This document shows, one piece after another, positions 37,435 to 46,634 of a stretch of DNA of 64,000 bases. The stretch's first letter is position 1. Each line of letters opens with the position of its first letter. The stretch is from AP-15 sp963814865. Lineage in GTDB: Bacteria > Pseudomonadota > Alphaproteobacteria > ATCC43930 > CGMCC-115725. The stretch is taken from positions 1 to 64,000 of the forward strand of contig CAWFEN010000011.1 in assembly GCA_963814865.1 (NCBI GenBank). Direction: 5' to 3'. Below the pieces are notes generated by a model. It did not search any database. It saw only the letters and a list, made by a program, of their open reading frames with translations, and was not told the DNA's origin. Position numbers and translations under genes: made by a program.

Positions 37435-37995
37435 ATGGCGGAAGATGCTCTGCTTCAGGATCTCCGGCGCCGCATGGACGGTGCCATCGAGGTGTTGCGC
37501 AAGGAATTCGGCGGATTACGGACCGGGCGAGCCTCGGCAGGCCTGCTCGAACCGATCACCGTCGCCGCCTATGGCGGCAGCCTGGCGCTCAACCAGCTTG
37601 CCAATGTCAGCGTGCCGGAGCCGCGCACGATCACGGTGCAGGTCTGGGACCGCGCCATGGTCAAAGCGGTCGACAAGGCGATCCGCGAATCGGGGCTGGG
37701 CCTGAACCCGCAGACCGAGGGCCAGGTGATCCGTGTGCCGATCCCTGATCTGAACGAGGAGCGGCGGCGCGAGCTGACGCGGGTCACCGCAAAATACGCC
37801 GAGCAGGCCCGCGTTGCGGTGCGCAACGTGCGCCGCGACGGGATCGAAGGGCTGCGGCGGCAGGAAAAGGACGGCGCGATCCCACAAGATCAGCAGCGCA
37901 AGCTGCAGCACGAAATCCAGCACCTGACCGACGACTTCATCAAACGCATCGACGACACGCTGGCGCAGAAGGACAAGGAGATCCTGCAAGTCTGA
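37435..37995 (+). CDS. frr: ribosome recycling factor
   Basis: A 186-residue RRF, beginning MAEDALLQDLRRRMDGAIEV. It contains FGGLRTGRASAGLLEPITVA near residue 24, NPQTEGQVIRVPIPDLNEER near 88, and the long helical ends rich in Arg/Lys. With EF-G it splits post-termination ribosomes. GGAGGAGA precedes the ATG. The stop overlaps the uppS start (TGATG). Confidence 0.97.
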   Translation: MAEDALLQDLRRRMDGAIEVLRKEFGGLRTGRASAGLLEPITVAAYGGSLALNQLANVSVPEPRTITVQVWDRAMVKAVDKAIRESGLGLNPQTEGQVIRVPIPDLNEERRRELTRVTAKYAEQARVAVRNVRRDGIEGLRRQEKDGAIPQDQQRKLQHEIQHLTDDFIKRIDDTLAQKDKEILQV

Positions 37996-38747
37996 TGGCC
38001 AATTCGACGAGCGCCGACCTCGCCCGGCCGCGCGCTGTGCCGCGGCATATCGCGATCATCATGGACGGCAACGGCCGCTGGGCGCAGGCCCGCGGCCTGC
38101 CGCGCATCGCCGGACATCGCCGCGGCGCAGAGGCGGTGCGCCGTACCGTGACCGCCGCTGGCGAGCTCGGCATCGCCTATCTGACGTTGTTCGGCTTCTC
38201 GTCGGAGAACTGGAAGCGCCCCTCGGCCGAGATCCACGATTTAATGGGGCTGCTGCGTCATTACTTGCGCGGCGAGATCGCCGAATTGCAGCGCAAAGGC
38301 GTTCGCCTCAAGGTCATCGGCCAGCTCGGCCGCCTGGCCCCCGACATCGTCAGCCTGATCGATCATGCCGAACAACTGACGCGCGACAATCAGGCGGTCA
38401 CTCTGACGATCGCCTTGTCCTATGGCGGGCGCGCCGAGATCGTTGCCGCTGTGCGCGAGATCGCCAGCGAGGTGGCGCGCGGCGGCTTGGCCGTCGAAGC
38501 GGTCGATGAGGATTGCCTCGCCCGCCACCTGTTCACCGCTGAGATTCCCGACCCGGATTTGCTGATCCGCACCAGCGGCGAGCAGCGCATCAGCAATTTC
38601 TTGCTTTGGCAGTGTGCCTATTCCGAGCTGATCTTCACCAAGACGCTGTGGCCCGACTTCGCCAAAAGCGATCTCGAGCAGGCGATCGATGAATATTGCG
38701 GGCGCGAGCGCCGATACGGGGCCTCGATTGGCTCGCGCCGACCCTAG
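37995..38747 (+). CDS. uppS: undecaprenyl diphosphate synthase
   Basis: A 250-residue cis-prenyltransferase: IAIIMDGNGRWAQARGLPRI near residue 20 with the catalytic Asp, LTLFGFSSENWKRPSAEI near 63, and the C-terminal DPDLLIRTSGEQRISNFLLW near 189. It elongates farnesyl diphosphate with isopentenyl diphosphate to the C55 carrier lipid used for peptidoglycan and O-antigen. It overlaps frr by one base and cdsA by about 59 bp. Confidence 0.96.
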   Translation: MANSTSADLARPRAVPRHIAIIMDGNGRWAQARGLPRIAGHRRGAEAVRRTVTAAGELGIAYLTLFGFSSENWKRPSAEIHDLMGLLRHYLRGEIAELQRKGVRLKVIGQLGRLAPDIVSLIDHAEQLTRDNQAVTLTIALSYGGRAEIVAAVREIASEVARGGLAVEAVDEDCLARHLFTAEIPDPDLLIRTSGEQRISNFLLWQCAYSELIFTKTLWPDFAKSDLEQAIDEYCGRERRYGASIGSRRP

Positions 38748-39546
38748 CCAACTGCGCCGGCGCATCTTTTCGGGGCTGGCGCTGGCACCCCTGCCGATTG
38801 CCGCAATCTGGTTTGGGCCGCCCTGGCTGCCGCTGTTGACCGCGCTCGCCGGCGCCGTGATGGTCTGGGAGTGGGGAGGGCTGTGCCGGCGCGGCCGCTC
38901 CGGTGCGCTTGGAATCGTCCTGGTCGGAGCCGTGCTGGCGACGGTCGCGGCTGCGGCGCTTGCCGCGGTTGGACTCGCCCTCGGCGCGGCCGTGCTCGGC
39001 ACCGGCATCATCTTCTGCGCGGCGCAGCGGGACGCCGAGGTCGAGCCCCGGTGGGCGGCTTTGGGCGCGCTGTGGGTGATGCTTCCCTGCGTTTGCCTGT
39101 TGTGGCTCGCCGGCGAAGGAAGGGGCGGCCGGGCGATTCTATTGTGGATTTTCGCGATCGTCTGGGCGACCGATATCGGCGCCTACGCGATCGGCCGCAC
39201 CTTCGGCGGCCCGCGCCTGGCGCCGCACTGGAGCCCGCGGAAAACCTGGACCGGGCTCGCCGGCGGCATGGTTTGCGCCGCGCTCGCCGGCGCCGCGACG
39301 GCAGCCGCCCTCGGGATTTCGCCGGCCCTGCCGCTGGTGCTTGTCAGCGCGGGCCTTGCGATTGTCGAGCAATTGGGCGATCTTGCCGAATCCTTGGCGA
39401 AGCGCAGGTTTGGCGTGAAGGATTCGAGCGGCCTCATCCCCGGGCATGGCGGGCTCCTCGACCGTCTCGATGGCCTCCTCGCCGTGGTCCCGGTAGTGGC
39501 ATTTTTGACCCTGGTCGGCGGGCGCAGCGTTCTGACATGGCGATGA
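38689..39546 (+). CDS. cdsA: phosphatidate cytidylyltransferase
   Basis: A 285-residue CDP-diacylglycerol synthase with about eight TM helices. The signature is at the C-terminus: SLAKRRFGVKDSSGLIPGHG near residue 235 followed by GLLDRLDGLL, matching S-x(2,4)-KR-x4-KD-x5-PGHGG-x2-DR-x-D. The start is uncertain: the ATG at 38689 overlaps uppS by 59 bp, whereas a TTG at 38728 (LARADPSQLRRRIFSG) would shorten the overlap and fits the family start better. It feeds phospholipid synthesis in the inner membrane. Confidence 0.92.
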   Translation: MNIAGASADTGPRLARADPSQLRRRIFSGLALAPLPIAAIWFGPPWLPLLTALAGAVMVWEWGGLCRRGRSGALGIVLVGAVLATVAAAALAAVGLALGAAVLGTGIIFCAAQRDAEVEPRWAALGALWVMLPCVCLLWLAGEGRGGRAILLWIFAIVWATDIGAYAIGRTFGGPRLAPHWSPRKTWTGLAGGMVCAALAGAATAAALGISPALPLVLVSAGLAIVEQLGDLAESLAKRRFGVKDSSGLIPGHGGLLDRLDGLLAVVPVVAFLTLVGGRSVLTWR

Positions 39547-40796
39547 CCCCGCCCAGCACTCCGTTCGGTGGCGCCCCGCCCGACGGTGCTGGGAATCGGA
39601 GCGATCGGATGCGACGGGTGACCATTCTCGGCTCGACCGGCTCGGTCGGGCAAAACACCGTCGATCTCGTGCTGCGCAATCCCGACATGTTTGCTGTCGA
39701 GGCGTTGACCGCGAACCGCAATCCCATCCGCCTGGCCGAGCAGGCGCGCGCGGTGCGGGCGCGCTTTGCGGCAATCGCCGACCCGGCCCATTACCCGGCG
39801 CTGAAAGCGGCGCTCTCGGGCACCGGGATCGAGACGGCCTGCGGCGCCGCGGCGCTGATCGAGGCAGCGCAGCGTCCGGCCGATCTGGTGATGGCGGCCA
39901 TCGTCGGCGCCGCGGGGCTGGCGCCGACCCTGGCGGCGATCCGGCGCGGCGTGATCGTCGGCTTTGCCAACAAGGAGGTGCTCGTCTGCGCCGGCGCGCT
40001 CGTCATGCAGGAGGTCGCCCGTTGCGGCGCGACGCTGCTGCCGGTCGACAGCGAGCACAACGCGATCTGGCAATGTTTCGATTTCGACCGGGTCGAGGGG
40101 ATCGAGAAGATCACGCTGACCTGCAGCGGTGGCCCCTTCCGCGAGCACGCGGTCGAGGACATGCGCGCGGTTACGCCGGAGCAGGCCGTCGCCCACCCGA
40201 ATTGGCGCATGGGAGCGAAGATCTCGGTCAATTCGGCGACCTTGATGAACAAGGGTCTGGAGGTGATCGAGGCGCATCACCTGTTCCGAATGCCGTCCGA
40301 TCGCATCGACATTGTCGTGCACCCGCAATCGGTGATCCACAGCATGGTGAGCTATCGTGACGGCTCGGTCCTGGCGCAGCTCGGCGCGCCCGACATGCGC
40401 ACGCCGATCGCCTATGCGCTCGCCTGGCCGCGGCGCATCGCGACGCCGACCAAGCGGCTCGATCTGGCGGCGATCGGGCGCCTGACCTTCGAGCCGCCCG
40501 ACGAGCGCCGCTTTCCGGCCTTGCGCGTCGCCCGCGAGGCGCTGCTGCGCGGGGGCGTCGCTCCGACCGTGCTGAATGCGGCGAACGAGACCGCGGTCCA
40601 CGGCTTTCTCGAGGGCCGCATCGGGTTTCTCGAGATCGTCGAGACGGTCGAGCGCACGCTCGCCGCGGTCCCGGACGGCAAGCTTGAATCTATCGACGAC
40701 GTCTACAATTTCGACGAAATGGCGCGGGAAATTGCCGGCAGGCTGTCCGGTGCCCCCGAGCCGGCGCGCAGCCGCGAGGCAACGGAACCCGCATGA
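39543..40796 (+). CDS. dxr: 1-deoxy-D-xylulose 5-phosphate reductoisomerase
   Basis: A 417-residue enzyme of the non-mevalonate isoprenoid pathway that makes 2-C-methyl-D-erythritol 4-phosphate with NADPH. Motifs are VTILGSTGSVGQNTVDLVLR (nucleotide loop) near residue 26, GFANKEVLVCAGALVMQE near 140, PVDSEHNAIWQCF near 166, the flexible loop with HPNWRMGAKISVNSATLMNK near 219, and GLEVIEAHHLF. The ATG at 39543 overlaps the cdsA stop (ATGA); an internal ATG at 39609 just before the Rossmann strand would match E. coli length better. Confidence 0.95.
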   Translation: MTPPSTPFGGAPPDGAGNRSDRMRRVTILGSTGSVGQNTVDLVLRNPDMFAVEALTANRNPIRLAEQARAVRARFAAIADPAHYPALKAALSGTGIETACGAAALIEAAQRPADLVMAAIVGAAGLAPTLAAIRRGVIVGFANKEVLVCAGALVMQEVARCGATLLPVDSEHNAIWQCFDFDRVEGIEKITLTCSGGPFREHAVEDMRAVTPEQAVAHPNWRMGAKISVNSATLMNKGLEVIEAHHLFRMPSDRIDIVVHPQSVIHSMVSYRDGSVLAQLGAPDMRTPIAYALAWPRRIATPTKRLDLAAIGRLTFEPPDERRFPALRVAREALLRGGVAPTVLNAANETAVHGFLEGRIGFLEIVETVERTLAAVPDGKLESIDDVYNFDEMAREIAGRLSGAPEPARSREATEPA

Positions 40797-41950
40797 TACA
40801 TTTGGCATCTCTGGAATCGCTTGGCCACAACGCGCTGCAATATGGCGGCTGGTTTCTGATCATTTTGACCGTGCTCGTGTTCGTTCACGAATCGGGTCAT
40901 TTTCTGGTGGCGCGCTGGAACGGCGTTCGGGTCGACGTCTTCTCGATCGGCTTTGGCCCCGAGCTGTTCGGCTGGTGGGACCGCGCCGGGACGCGCTGGA
41001 AATTCAGCGCAATCCCGCTCGGCGGCTACGTCAAGATGTTCGGCGACAGCGATGCGACGTCGGGCCTGCCTGCCGCAGGTCTCGCCGGGCTTGCCCCGGC
41101 CGAGCGGGAAGGGTCGTTTCACTGCAAGAGGCTCGGCCAGCGGGCGGCGATCGTCGCTGCCGGGCCGGCCGCGAATTTCATCTTTGCGGTCGTCGTTTTG
41201 GCCGTTCTGTTCATGACCTTCGGCCAACCCTTCACACCCGCGGAAATTGGCCAGGTGCAGCCGGGCAGTGCGGCCGAACGAGGCGGCATGAAGCCGGGCG
41301 ACGTGATTCTCGGCATTGATGGGCAATCGGTCCAGCGCTTCGAGGACGTCCAGCAGGCGGTCCGCATGGATCCGGGCAGGCCGATGGTGATCGTCGTCAA
41401 GCGTGGCGGCGCAGAGGTCACGCTTGACGTCACGCCAGCCCGGACGGAGCTGACCGACCGTTTCGGCAACCGTTACGAGATCGGTCTCCTGGGCATCGCT
41501 CACAGCGGGATGAACTATGTCAAGCGCGATCCGGCGACCGCGCTCGTGCAGGCGGGGAGCGAGACCTGGGGGCTGTCCGTCGCGACGCTCAAGGCGATGT
41601 GGCAGATCGTCATCGGCATGCGCAGCACCGACGAGCTGGGCGGACCGCTGCGCATCGCCCAGATGTCGGGAGATGTCGCGCAGGACGGCATCGTCCCGGT
41701 GCTGTGGTTCATGGCGGTCCTGTCGATCAACCTCGGACTGATCAACCTGTTTCCGGTTCCAGTCCTTGACGGCGGACACCTGTTGTTTTATGCCGCCGAG
41801 GCGCTTCGCGGAAAACCCTTGGGTCCGCGCGCGCAGGAATACGGTTATCGCATCGGGTTGGCCCTGGTGCTCACGCTGATGGTCTTCGCCACCAGGAACG
41901 ATCTCGTCCATCTTGGGATCTGGAGTTGGTTGAAAGGCCTCGTGACCTGA
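40793..41950 (+). CDS. rseP: site-2 protease RseP (M50)
   Basis: A 385-residue intramembrane zinc metalloprotease: VFVHESGHFLVARWNGVRVD with HExxH at residues 32-36, FGPELFGWWDRAGTRW near 54, one PDZ domain (PAEIGQVQPGSAAERGGMKP) near 145, and the second metal ligand in LINLFPVPVLDGGHLLFYAA near 318. It cleaves anti-sigma factors such as RseA during envelope stress and also clears signal peptides. E. coli RseP has two PDZ domains; one is clear here. The start overlaps the dxr stop by 4 bp. Confidence 0.95.
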   Translation: MIHLASLESLGHNALQYGGWFLIILTVLVFVHESGHFLVARWNGVRVDVFSIGFGPELFGWWDRAGTRWKFSAIPLGGYVKMFGDSDATSGLPAAGLAGLAPAEREGSFHCKRLGQRAAIVAAGPAANFIFAVVVLAVLFMTFGQPFTPAEIGQVQPGSAAERGGMKPGDVILGIDGQSVQRFEDVQQAVRMDPGRPMVIVVKRGGAEVTLDVTPARTELTDRFGNRYEIGLLGIAHSGMNYVKRDPATALVQAGSETWGLSVATLKAMWQIVIGMRSTDELGGPLRIAQMSGDVAQDGIVPVLWFMAVLSINLGLINLFPVPVLDGGHLLFYAAEALRGKPLGPRAQEYGYRIGLALVLTLMVFATRNDLVHLGIWSWLKGLVT

Positions 41951-42022
41951 CGCGGCCACGCGTTCGCGGGGCGGGGGTCGAATGGGGGTGGGCGAGTTTT
42001 GCCTTGCAGCAGTCTGAGCACC

Positions 42023-44416
42023 GTGCGATGGGCGATCATCGGCGCAATCCTGTTGGTCTCCGCCGCGGCAGCGGGAGCGCCGGTTGCCCAGACCAAGGGT
42101 CAGGTGCCGGGCGCGGAGACCGCCAAGCAGGTTCCGACCGCGCTGCCGGGGCTGGGGAGCGGGACGGTTACGGATATTCGGATCGAAGGGGCGCAACGGA
42201 TCGAGCCTGAGACGATTCGCTCCTACCTGCTGATCCGGCAGGGCGACCCCTGGGATGAGGAACAGGTCAACAAATCGCTGAAGGCGCTGTTCGCCACCGG
42301 GCTCTTTGCCGATGTCAGGCTCGACCGGGTCGGCAACACCCTGGTCGTCAAGGTGGTAGAGAACCCGATCATCAATCGCATCGAATTCGAGGGCAACAGC
42401 AAGCTCAACGACAAAGACCTCAATGCCGAAATCCAAGAGCGCCCCCGCGTTGTCTACACCCGGTCTCGGGTACAAGAGGACGTCAAGCGCATTCTCGACC
42501 TTTACCGCCGGCATGGCCGATTTGGCGCGACGGTCGAGCCGAAAGTGATCCAGCTCTCGGAGAACCGCGTCGATCTGGTCTTTGAAATCAACGAGGGCGA
42601 ATTCACCGGCGTGCGCAGCATCAACTTTGTCGGGAACCACGAGTTCAGCGAGAGCAAGCTGCGCGGGATCATCGAGACGAAGGAAAGCCGATGGTACCGG
42701 TTCCTGTCGACCAGCAATTCCTACGATCCGGATCGGGTGACTTATGACCGCGAGCTGTTGCGCAAATTCTATCTGACCGAGGGGTATGCGGATTTTCGGG
42801 TGGTCGCGGCAGTGGCCGAGCTGATCCCCTCGGGCAACGGCTTTGTCATCACCTTCACTCTCGACGAGGGCCAGCGCTACCGCTTCGGCAAGATCAACGT
42901 CAATATCAAGCTCAAGGACCTGCCGGCCGCCTCGGTGCTGCCGCTGCTGACAGTCCATTCGGGCGACTGGTATAATGCCGAGGAGCTTGAGAAGTCGATC
43001 TCGGTATTGACTGATACGCTCGGCAACCGGGGCTACGCCTTTGTCGAAGTGAAGCCGGAGATCACCCGCAACCGCAAGAACCACACTATCGACATCACCT
43101 TTGACGTGCAGGAGGGTCCGCGGGTCTATGTCGAGCGGATCGACATCATCGGCAATGTGCGCACCCTCGACAGAGTGATCCGCCGGGAGTTTCAGCTTGT
43201 CGAGGGCGACGCTTTCAACACCAACAAGATGCAGCGCTCGCAGCAGCGCATCAAGAATCTCGGGTTTTTCAAAAAAGTCACGGTGACGAATGCGCCGGGG
43301 TCGACACCGGACCAGACCGTCGTGACGGTCGAAGTCGAAGAACAGTCGACCGGCGAACTGTCCTTGGGGCTCGGCTTTTCGACCAGCGACGGCCCGCTGG
43401 CCGACATCGACATCCACGAGCGCAATTTCCTCGGGCGCGGTCAGGACCTGCAGATCGGGGGCGTCGTCTCATTCCGCTCGCAGCAGGTCCAACTCAGCTT
43501 TACCGAGCCTTATTTTCTCGATCGGAACATCGCCGCAGGGTTCGACATCTTCGAGATCAAGACCAGCCCGACGGCCTCGTTTTTCTCTGGGATTATCCCG
43601 CCCTACGAGCAATTCTCCTATGGCGGGTCGCTGCGCACCGGCTATCAGATCACCGACAATCTGCGCCAGACGCTCAAATACACGGCGCGCTCCGACGACA
43701 TCACCGATATTCAAAGCGATGCGTCGTTGTTCATTGCCTTGCAGGCGGGCCAGCACCTGACCTCCGAGATCGGGCAGGTGTTGCTCTACGACCGCCGGGA
43801 CGATCGGATCGATCCGACGAGCGGCTATTACGCGTCGTTGGGCACTGACTTTGCCGGCCTCGGTTTCGGCGTCGACTATATGCGCGGCAAGGTAAATTTC
43901 GGCTATTATTATTCGGTCGCACCGGAATGGGTGCTGAGCTTCACCGGGGAAGCCGGCACGATCGTCGGTTGGAACAACCAGCAGGTGCTCCTGCAGGACC
44001 GGTTTTTTGTCGGTGGCGACAATTTGCGCGGCTTTCAGGACGCCGGCATCGGCCCGCGCAATTCGGTCACCGATGACGCACTCGGCGGCCAGAACTATTA
44101 CGTCGGATCGGTGACACTGGGCGTGCCGCTTGGTTTGCCGAAGGAACTCGGCATCAGCGGGCGCGTGTTCACGGATTTCGGCTCTTTGTGGCATCTCGAG
44201 CCGACGAACCTTGTGCTGACTCCGGCTCAGTTGTTGACGACGGGCGGGTTCACGCCGCTGGTTCTCAATTCGTCGGCGATCCGCGCCAGTGTCGGGGTCG
44301 GGGTGTCGTGGAAGTCGCCGGTCGGCCCGATCCAACTCGATCTCGCGGTTCCCGTCAAAAAGGAATCCTACGACCAGACCCAGTTTTTCCGCGTCAGTTT
44401 TGGCACGAGGTTCTGA
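42023..44416 (+). CDS. bamA: outer-membrane protein assembly factor BamA
   Basis: A 797-residue Omp85 protein. The GTG at 42023 gives a signal peptide (VRWAIIGAILLVSAAAAGAP) better than the TTG eight codons upstream. Five POTRA domains cover about residues 40-435, recognisable by IRIEGAQRIEPETIRSYL, INRIEFEGNSKLNDKDL and YVERIDIIGNVRTLDRVIRR; then the C-terminal 16-strand barrel with the conserved VGGDNLRGF (VRGF-like lid loop) and the C-terminal phenylalanine of VSFGTRF. It inserts beta-barrel proteins into the outer membrane. It overlaps skp by one base. Confidence 0.95.
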   Translation: MRWAIIGAILLVSAAAAGAPVAQTKGQVPGAETAKQVPTALPGLGSGTVTDIRIEGAQRIEPETIRSYLLIRQGDPWDEEQVNKSLKALFATGLFADVRLDRVGNTLVVKVVENPIINRIEFEGNSKLNDKDLNAEIQERPRVVYTRSRVQEDVKRILDLYRRHGRFGATVEPKVIQLSENRVDLVFEINEGEFTGVRSINFVGNHEFSESKLRGIIETKESRWYRFLSTSNSYDPDRVTYDRELLRKFYLTEGYADFRVVAAVAELIPSGNGFVITFTLDEGQRYRFGKINVNIKLKDLPAASVLPLLTVHSGDWYNAEELEKSISVLTDTLGNRGYAFVEVKPEITRNRKNHTIDITFDVQEGPRVYVERIDIIGNVRTLDRVIRREFQLVEGDAFNTNKMQRSQQRIKNLGFFKKVTVTNAPGSTPDQTVVTVEVEEQSTGELSLGLGFSTSDGPLADIDIHERNFLGRGQDLQIGGVVSFRSQQVQLSFTEPYFLDRNIAAGFDIFEIKTSPTASFFSGIIPPYEQFSYGGSLRTGYQITDNLRQTLKYTARSDDITDIQSDASLFIALQAGQHLTSEIGQVLLYDRRDDRIDPTSGYYASLGTDFAGLGFGVDYMRGKVNFGYYYSVAPEWVLSFTGEAGTIVGWNNQQVLLQDRFFVGGDNLRGFQDAGIGPRNSVTDDALGGQNYYVGSVTLGVPLGLPKELGISGRVFTDFGSLWHLEPTNLVLTPAQLLTTGGFTPLVLNSSAIRASVGVGVSWKSPVGPIQLDLAVPVKKESYDQTQFFRVSFGTRF

Positions 44417-45105
44417 TGTTGATGTCGTCCGTTCGGTTGGCCGCGCTCGGGCTGCCGTTGTTGTTCAGTCTAGCCGCGGGCAATGCCGCCGCCCAGGCGC
44501 CGCCCGCGCCAAAGGTATCGCCTCCGGCGCCTTCTGCGCCCGCACCGCTCCCGGCCGCATTGCCGCCGACGCAGAATTTAACCGTCATGGTGGTGGACGT
44601 TCAGGCGCTGCTACAGAACTCGAAGGCCGCCAAGATGGTGCGCAGCCAGATCGAGGAGAAACGTACCGAATACACCAAGGAGATATCCCGAGACGAGGAG
44701 GCGCTCCGCGCGGAGCGCGACGCATTGCAGCGTCAGCAGGCGACGCTTTCGCCGGCAACCTTGAACAAGAAGGGGCGCGAGTTCCAGGAGAAGGTCAACG
44801 CACTCGACCGGAACGTGCAAAGCAAGCGCCAAGCGCTTGAGAAATCCAATAACGACGCGTTCGCCATGATTCAGCAGGAAATGCTCAAGATCATCGAGGA
44901 TATCGCCAAAGGGCGAAAGGCAAATTTGGTGTTCCAGCGCAGCGATCTTGTGGTGTTCGACCAGAAGTTCGATGTGACTGACGAGGTCATGCAAAAGCTG
45001 GACGAGCAGATGCCGGTGCTCAACGTCAACTTTGTCACCCCGGTCATGCCGAGCGCCAGCGCTGCGCCATCCACCGCACCCGTCGCCAAGGCGAAGCGGA
45101 AATAG
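44416..45105 (+). CDS. skp: OmpH/Skp-family periplasmic chaperone
   Basis: A 229-residue protein with a signal peptide (LAALGLPLLFSLAAGNAAAQ), an Ala/Pro-rich linker of about 30 residues, and the OmpH/Skp fold: VMVVDVQALLQNSKAAKMVR near residue 57, a long coiled coil of charged residues (78-160) and NLVFQRSDLVVFDQKFDVTD near 173. Skp holds unfolded outer-membrane proteins for BamA. The Pro-rich insert and the Ala/Lys tail (PVAKAKRK) are longer than in E. coli (161 residues). It lies directly after bamA. Confidence 0.92.
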   Translation: MLMSSVRLAALGLPLLFSLAAGNAAAQAPPAPKVSPPAPSAPAPLPAALPPTQNLTVMVVDVQALLQNSKAAKMVRSQIEEKRTEYTKEISRDEEALRAERDALQRQQATLSPATLNKKGREFQEKVNALDRNVQSKRQALEKSNNDAFAMIQQEMLKIIEDIAKGRKANLVFQRSDLVVFDQKFDVTDEVMQKLDEQMPVLNVNFVTPVMPSASAAPSTAPVAKAKRK

Positions 45106-45130
45106 CGCGAATCGCTTCCCCGGTCGGCAG

Positions 45131-46156
45131 ATGCCGGATCCGCGCTTCTTCGATCGCGCCGGGCCTCTTACGCTCGCAGCGCTCTCGGGATTGAGCGGCG
45201 CGCGGTTGCTGCGCCCTGAACAGGGCGGGCGGCTGATTTATGATGTGGCTCCGCTCGATACGGCCAAGCCGGCGGATGTGAGCTTCCTCGAAAACCGGAG
45301 ATATCTCGAGGCGTTTCTGGGTTCGCGCGCCGGAGCCGTCTTTGTCGACGAATGGGCGGCCGAGCGGGCGCCGCAGGCAATGGTGCTGCTCGTCGCCCAG
45401 GAGCCCTACAAGGCCTATGCCCGAGCGGCGCAGGCCTTTTATCCGGTGCGGCCGCTGGTTCCCGGCCGTGCGCCCTCGGCGCTGATCGATCCGGCGGCGG
45501 CGGTGCCGGAGGATTGCGCCGTCGGCCCCCACGTCGTTATCGAGGCGGGGGCACGGCTCGGTCGGCGCTGTGCGGTCGGCGCCAATACCGTGATCGGTAC
45601 CGCAGTCGAGATCGGCGACGATTGCCGGATCGGCGCCAATGTCACCCTGAGCCACTGTCTGATAGGTTTGCGCGTCGTGCTGCACCCCGGCGTGCGCATC
45701 GGTCAGGATGGGTTCGGCTTTGCCCCCGATCCGGCGGGTCCGGTCAAGGTCCCTCAGCTCGGGCGGGTGCTGATCGGCGACGACGTCGATATCGGCGCCA
45801 ATACCACGATCGATCGCGGCTCGGGACACGATACTGTGATCGGCGCCGGCTCGATGATTGATAATCTGGTGCAGATCGGGCACAACGTCGTCATCGGACG
45901 GGGCTGTGTCCTCGCCGGTCAGGTCGGCATTTCGGGGAGCACGAGGCTCGATGATTTCGTCATGATCGGCGGGCAGGGGGGCCTCGCCGGGCATTTGCAT
46001 ATCGGCCGCGGCGCGCGGATCGCCGCCAAGAGCGGTCTGATGCGCGACGTGCCGGCCGGGATGACGGTGGGCGGCATTCCCGCCGTACCGATGACCGAGT
46101 TCCTGCGGCAAACGGCGGTCGTGCAGCGCCTGGCGAAAAAGAAGGACGGGCGATGA
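45131..46156 (+). CDS. lpxD: UDP-3-O-(3-hydroxyacyl)glucosamine N-acyltransferase
   Basis: A 341-residue trimeric acyltransferase, third step of lipid A synthesis. It has an N-terminal uridine-binding domain (VSFLENRRYLEAFLGSRAGA near residue 50), then left-handed beta-helix hexapeptide repeats (IGTAVEIGDDCRIGANVTLS) and the conserved IGQDGFGFAP near 194. The catalytic His lies in QIGHNVVIGRGCVLAGQVGI near 254. GVAG-type repeats continue to the helical end (MTEFLRQTAVVQRLAKKK). It overlaps fabZ by 4 bp. Confidence 0.96.
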   Translation: MPDPRFFDRAGPLTLAALSGLSGARLLRPEQGGRLIYDVAPLDTAKPADVSFLENRRYLEAFLGSRAGAVFVDEWAAERAPQAMVLLVAQEPYKAYARAAQAFYPVRPLVPGRAPSALIDPAAAVPEDCAVGPHVVIEAGARLGRRCAVGANTVIGTAVEIGDDCRIGANVTLSHCLIGLRVVLHPGVRIGQDGFGFAPDPAGPVKVPQLGRVLIGDDVDIGANTTIDRGSGHDTVIGAGSMIDNLVQIGHNVVIGRGCVLAGQVGISGSTRLDDFVMIGGQGGLAGHLHIGRGARIAAKSGLMRDVPAGMTVGGIPAVPMTEFLRQTAVVQRLAKKKDGR

Positions 46157-46623
46157 TCGATCCGGTCTGCGCCGAAGGCGAAATTGCCCAGATCGACATC
46201 CAGCGGATCATGGAAATGATCCCGCATCGCCACCCGTTCCTGATGATCGACAAGGTCGTCGATGTGGTGGCGAACAGGCGGGCGACGGGGATCAAGAACG
46301 TCTCGATCAACGAAAATTATTTTCAAGGCCACTTTCCGGCGCGGCCGGTCATGCCGGGCGTGCTGATCATCGAAGCGATGGCGCAGACCGCCGCGGTGCT
46401 GGTGGTTCACACATTGGGTCGCGAATCGGAGGGTAAGCTCGTTTATTTCATGAGCGTCGACAACGCGCGGTTTCGCCGCCCGGTGTTTCCCGGCGATCGC
46501 CTCTGCGTCCATGTCGTCAAGCAGCGCAACCGCGGCAATGTGTGGAAGTTCGAAGGCCGGGCCAAGGTCGAGGACAATTTGACCGCCGAAGCGGTGTTCG
46601 CCGCAATGATCCTGAACGATTAG
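46153..46623 (+). CDS. fabZ: 3-hydroxyacyl-ACP dehydratase FabZ
   Basis: A 156-residue hotdog-fold dehydratase: IDIQRIMEMIPHRHPFLMID near residue 13 with the catalytic His, NENYFQGHFPARPVMPGVLI near 54, EAMAQTAAVLV with the catalytic Glu near 75, and FRRPVFPGDRLC near 108. It removes water from short hydroxyacyl-ACPs and competes with LpxA/LpxD for hydroxyacyl-ACP, which explains its place in the lpx cluster. Confidence 0.97.
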   Translation: MIDPVCAEGEIAQIDIQRIMEMIPHRHPFLMIDKVVDVVANRRATGIKNVSINENYFQGHFPARPVMPGVLIIEAMAQTAAVLVVHTLGRESEGKLVYFMSVDNARFRRPVFPGDRLCVHVVKQRNRGNVWKFEGRAKVEDNLTAEAVFAAMILND

Positions 46624-46634
46624 GCGAGCTCGCG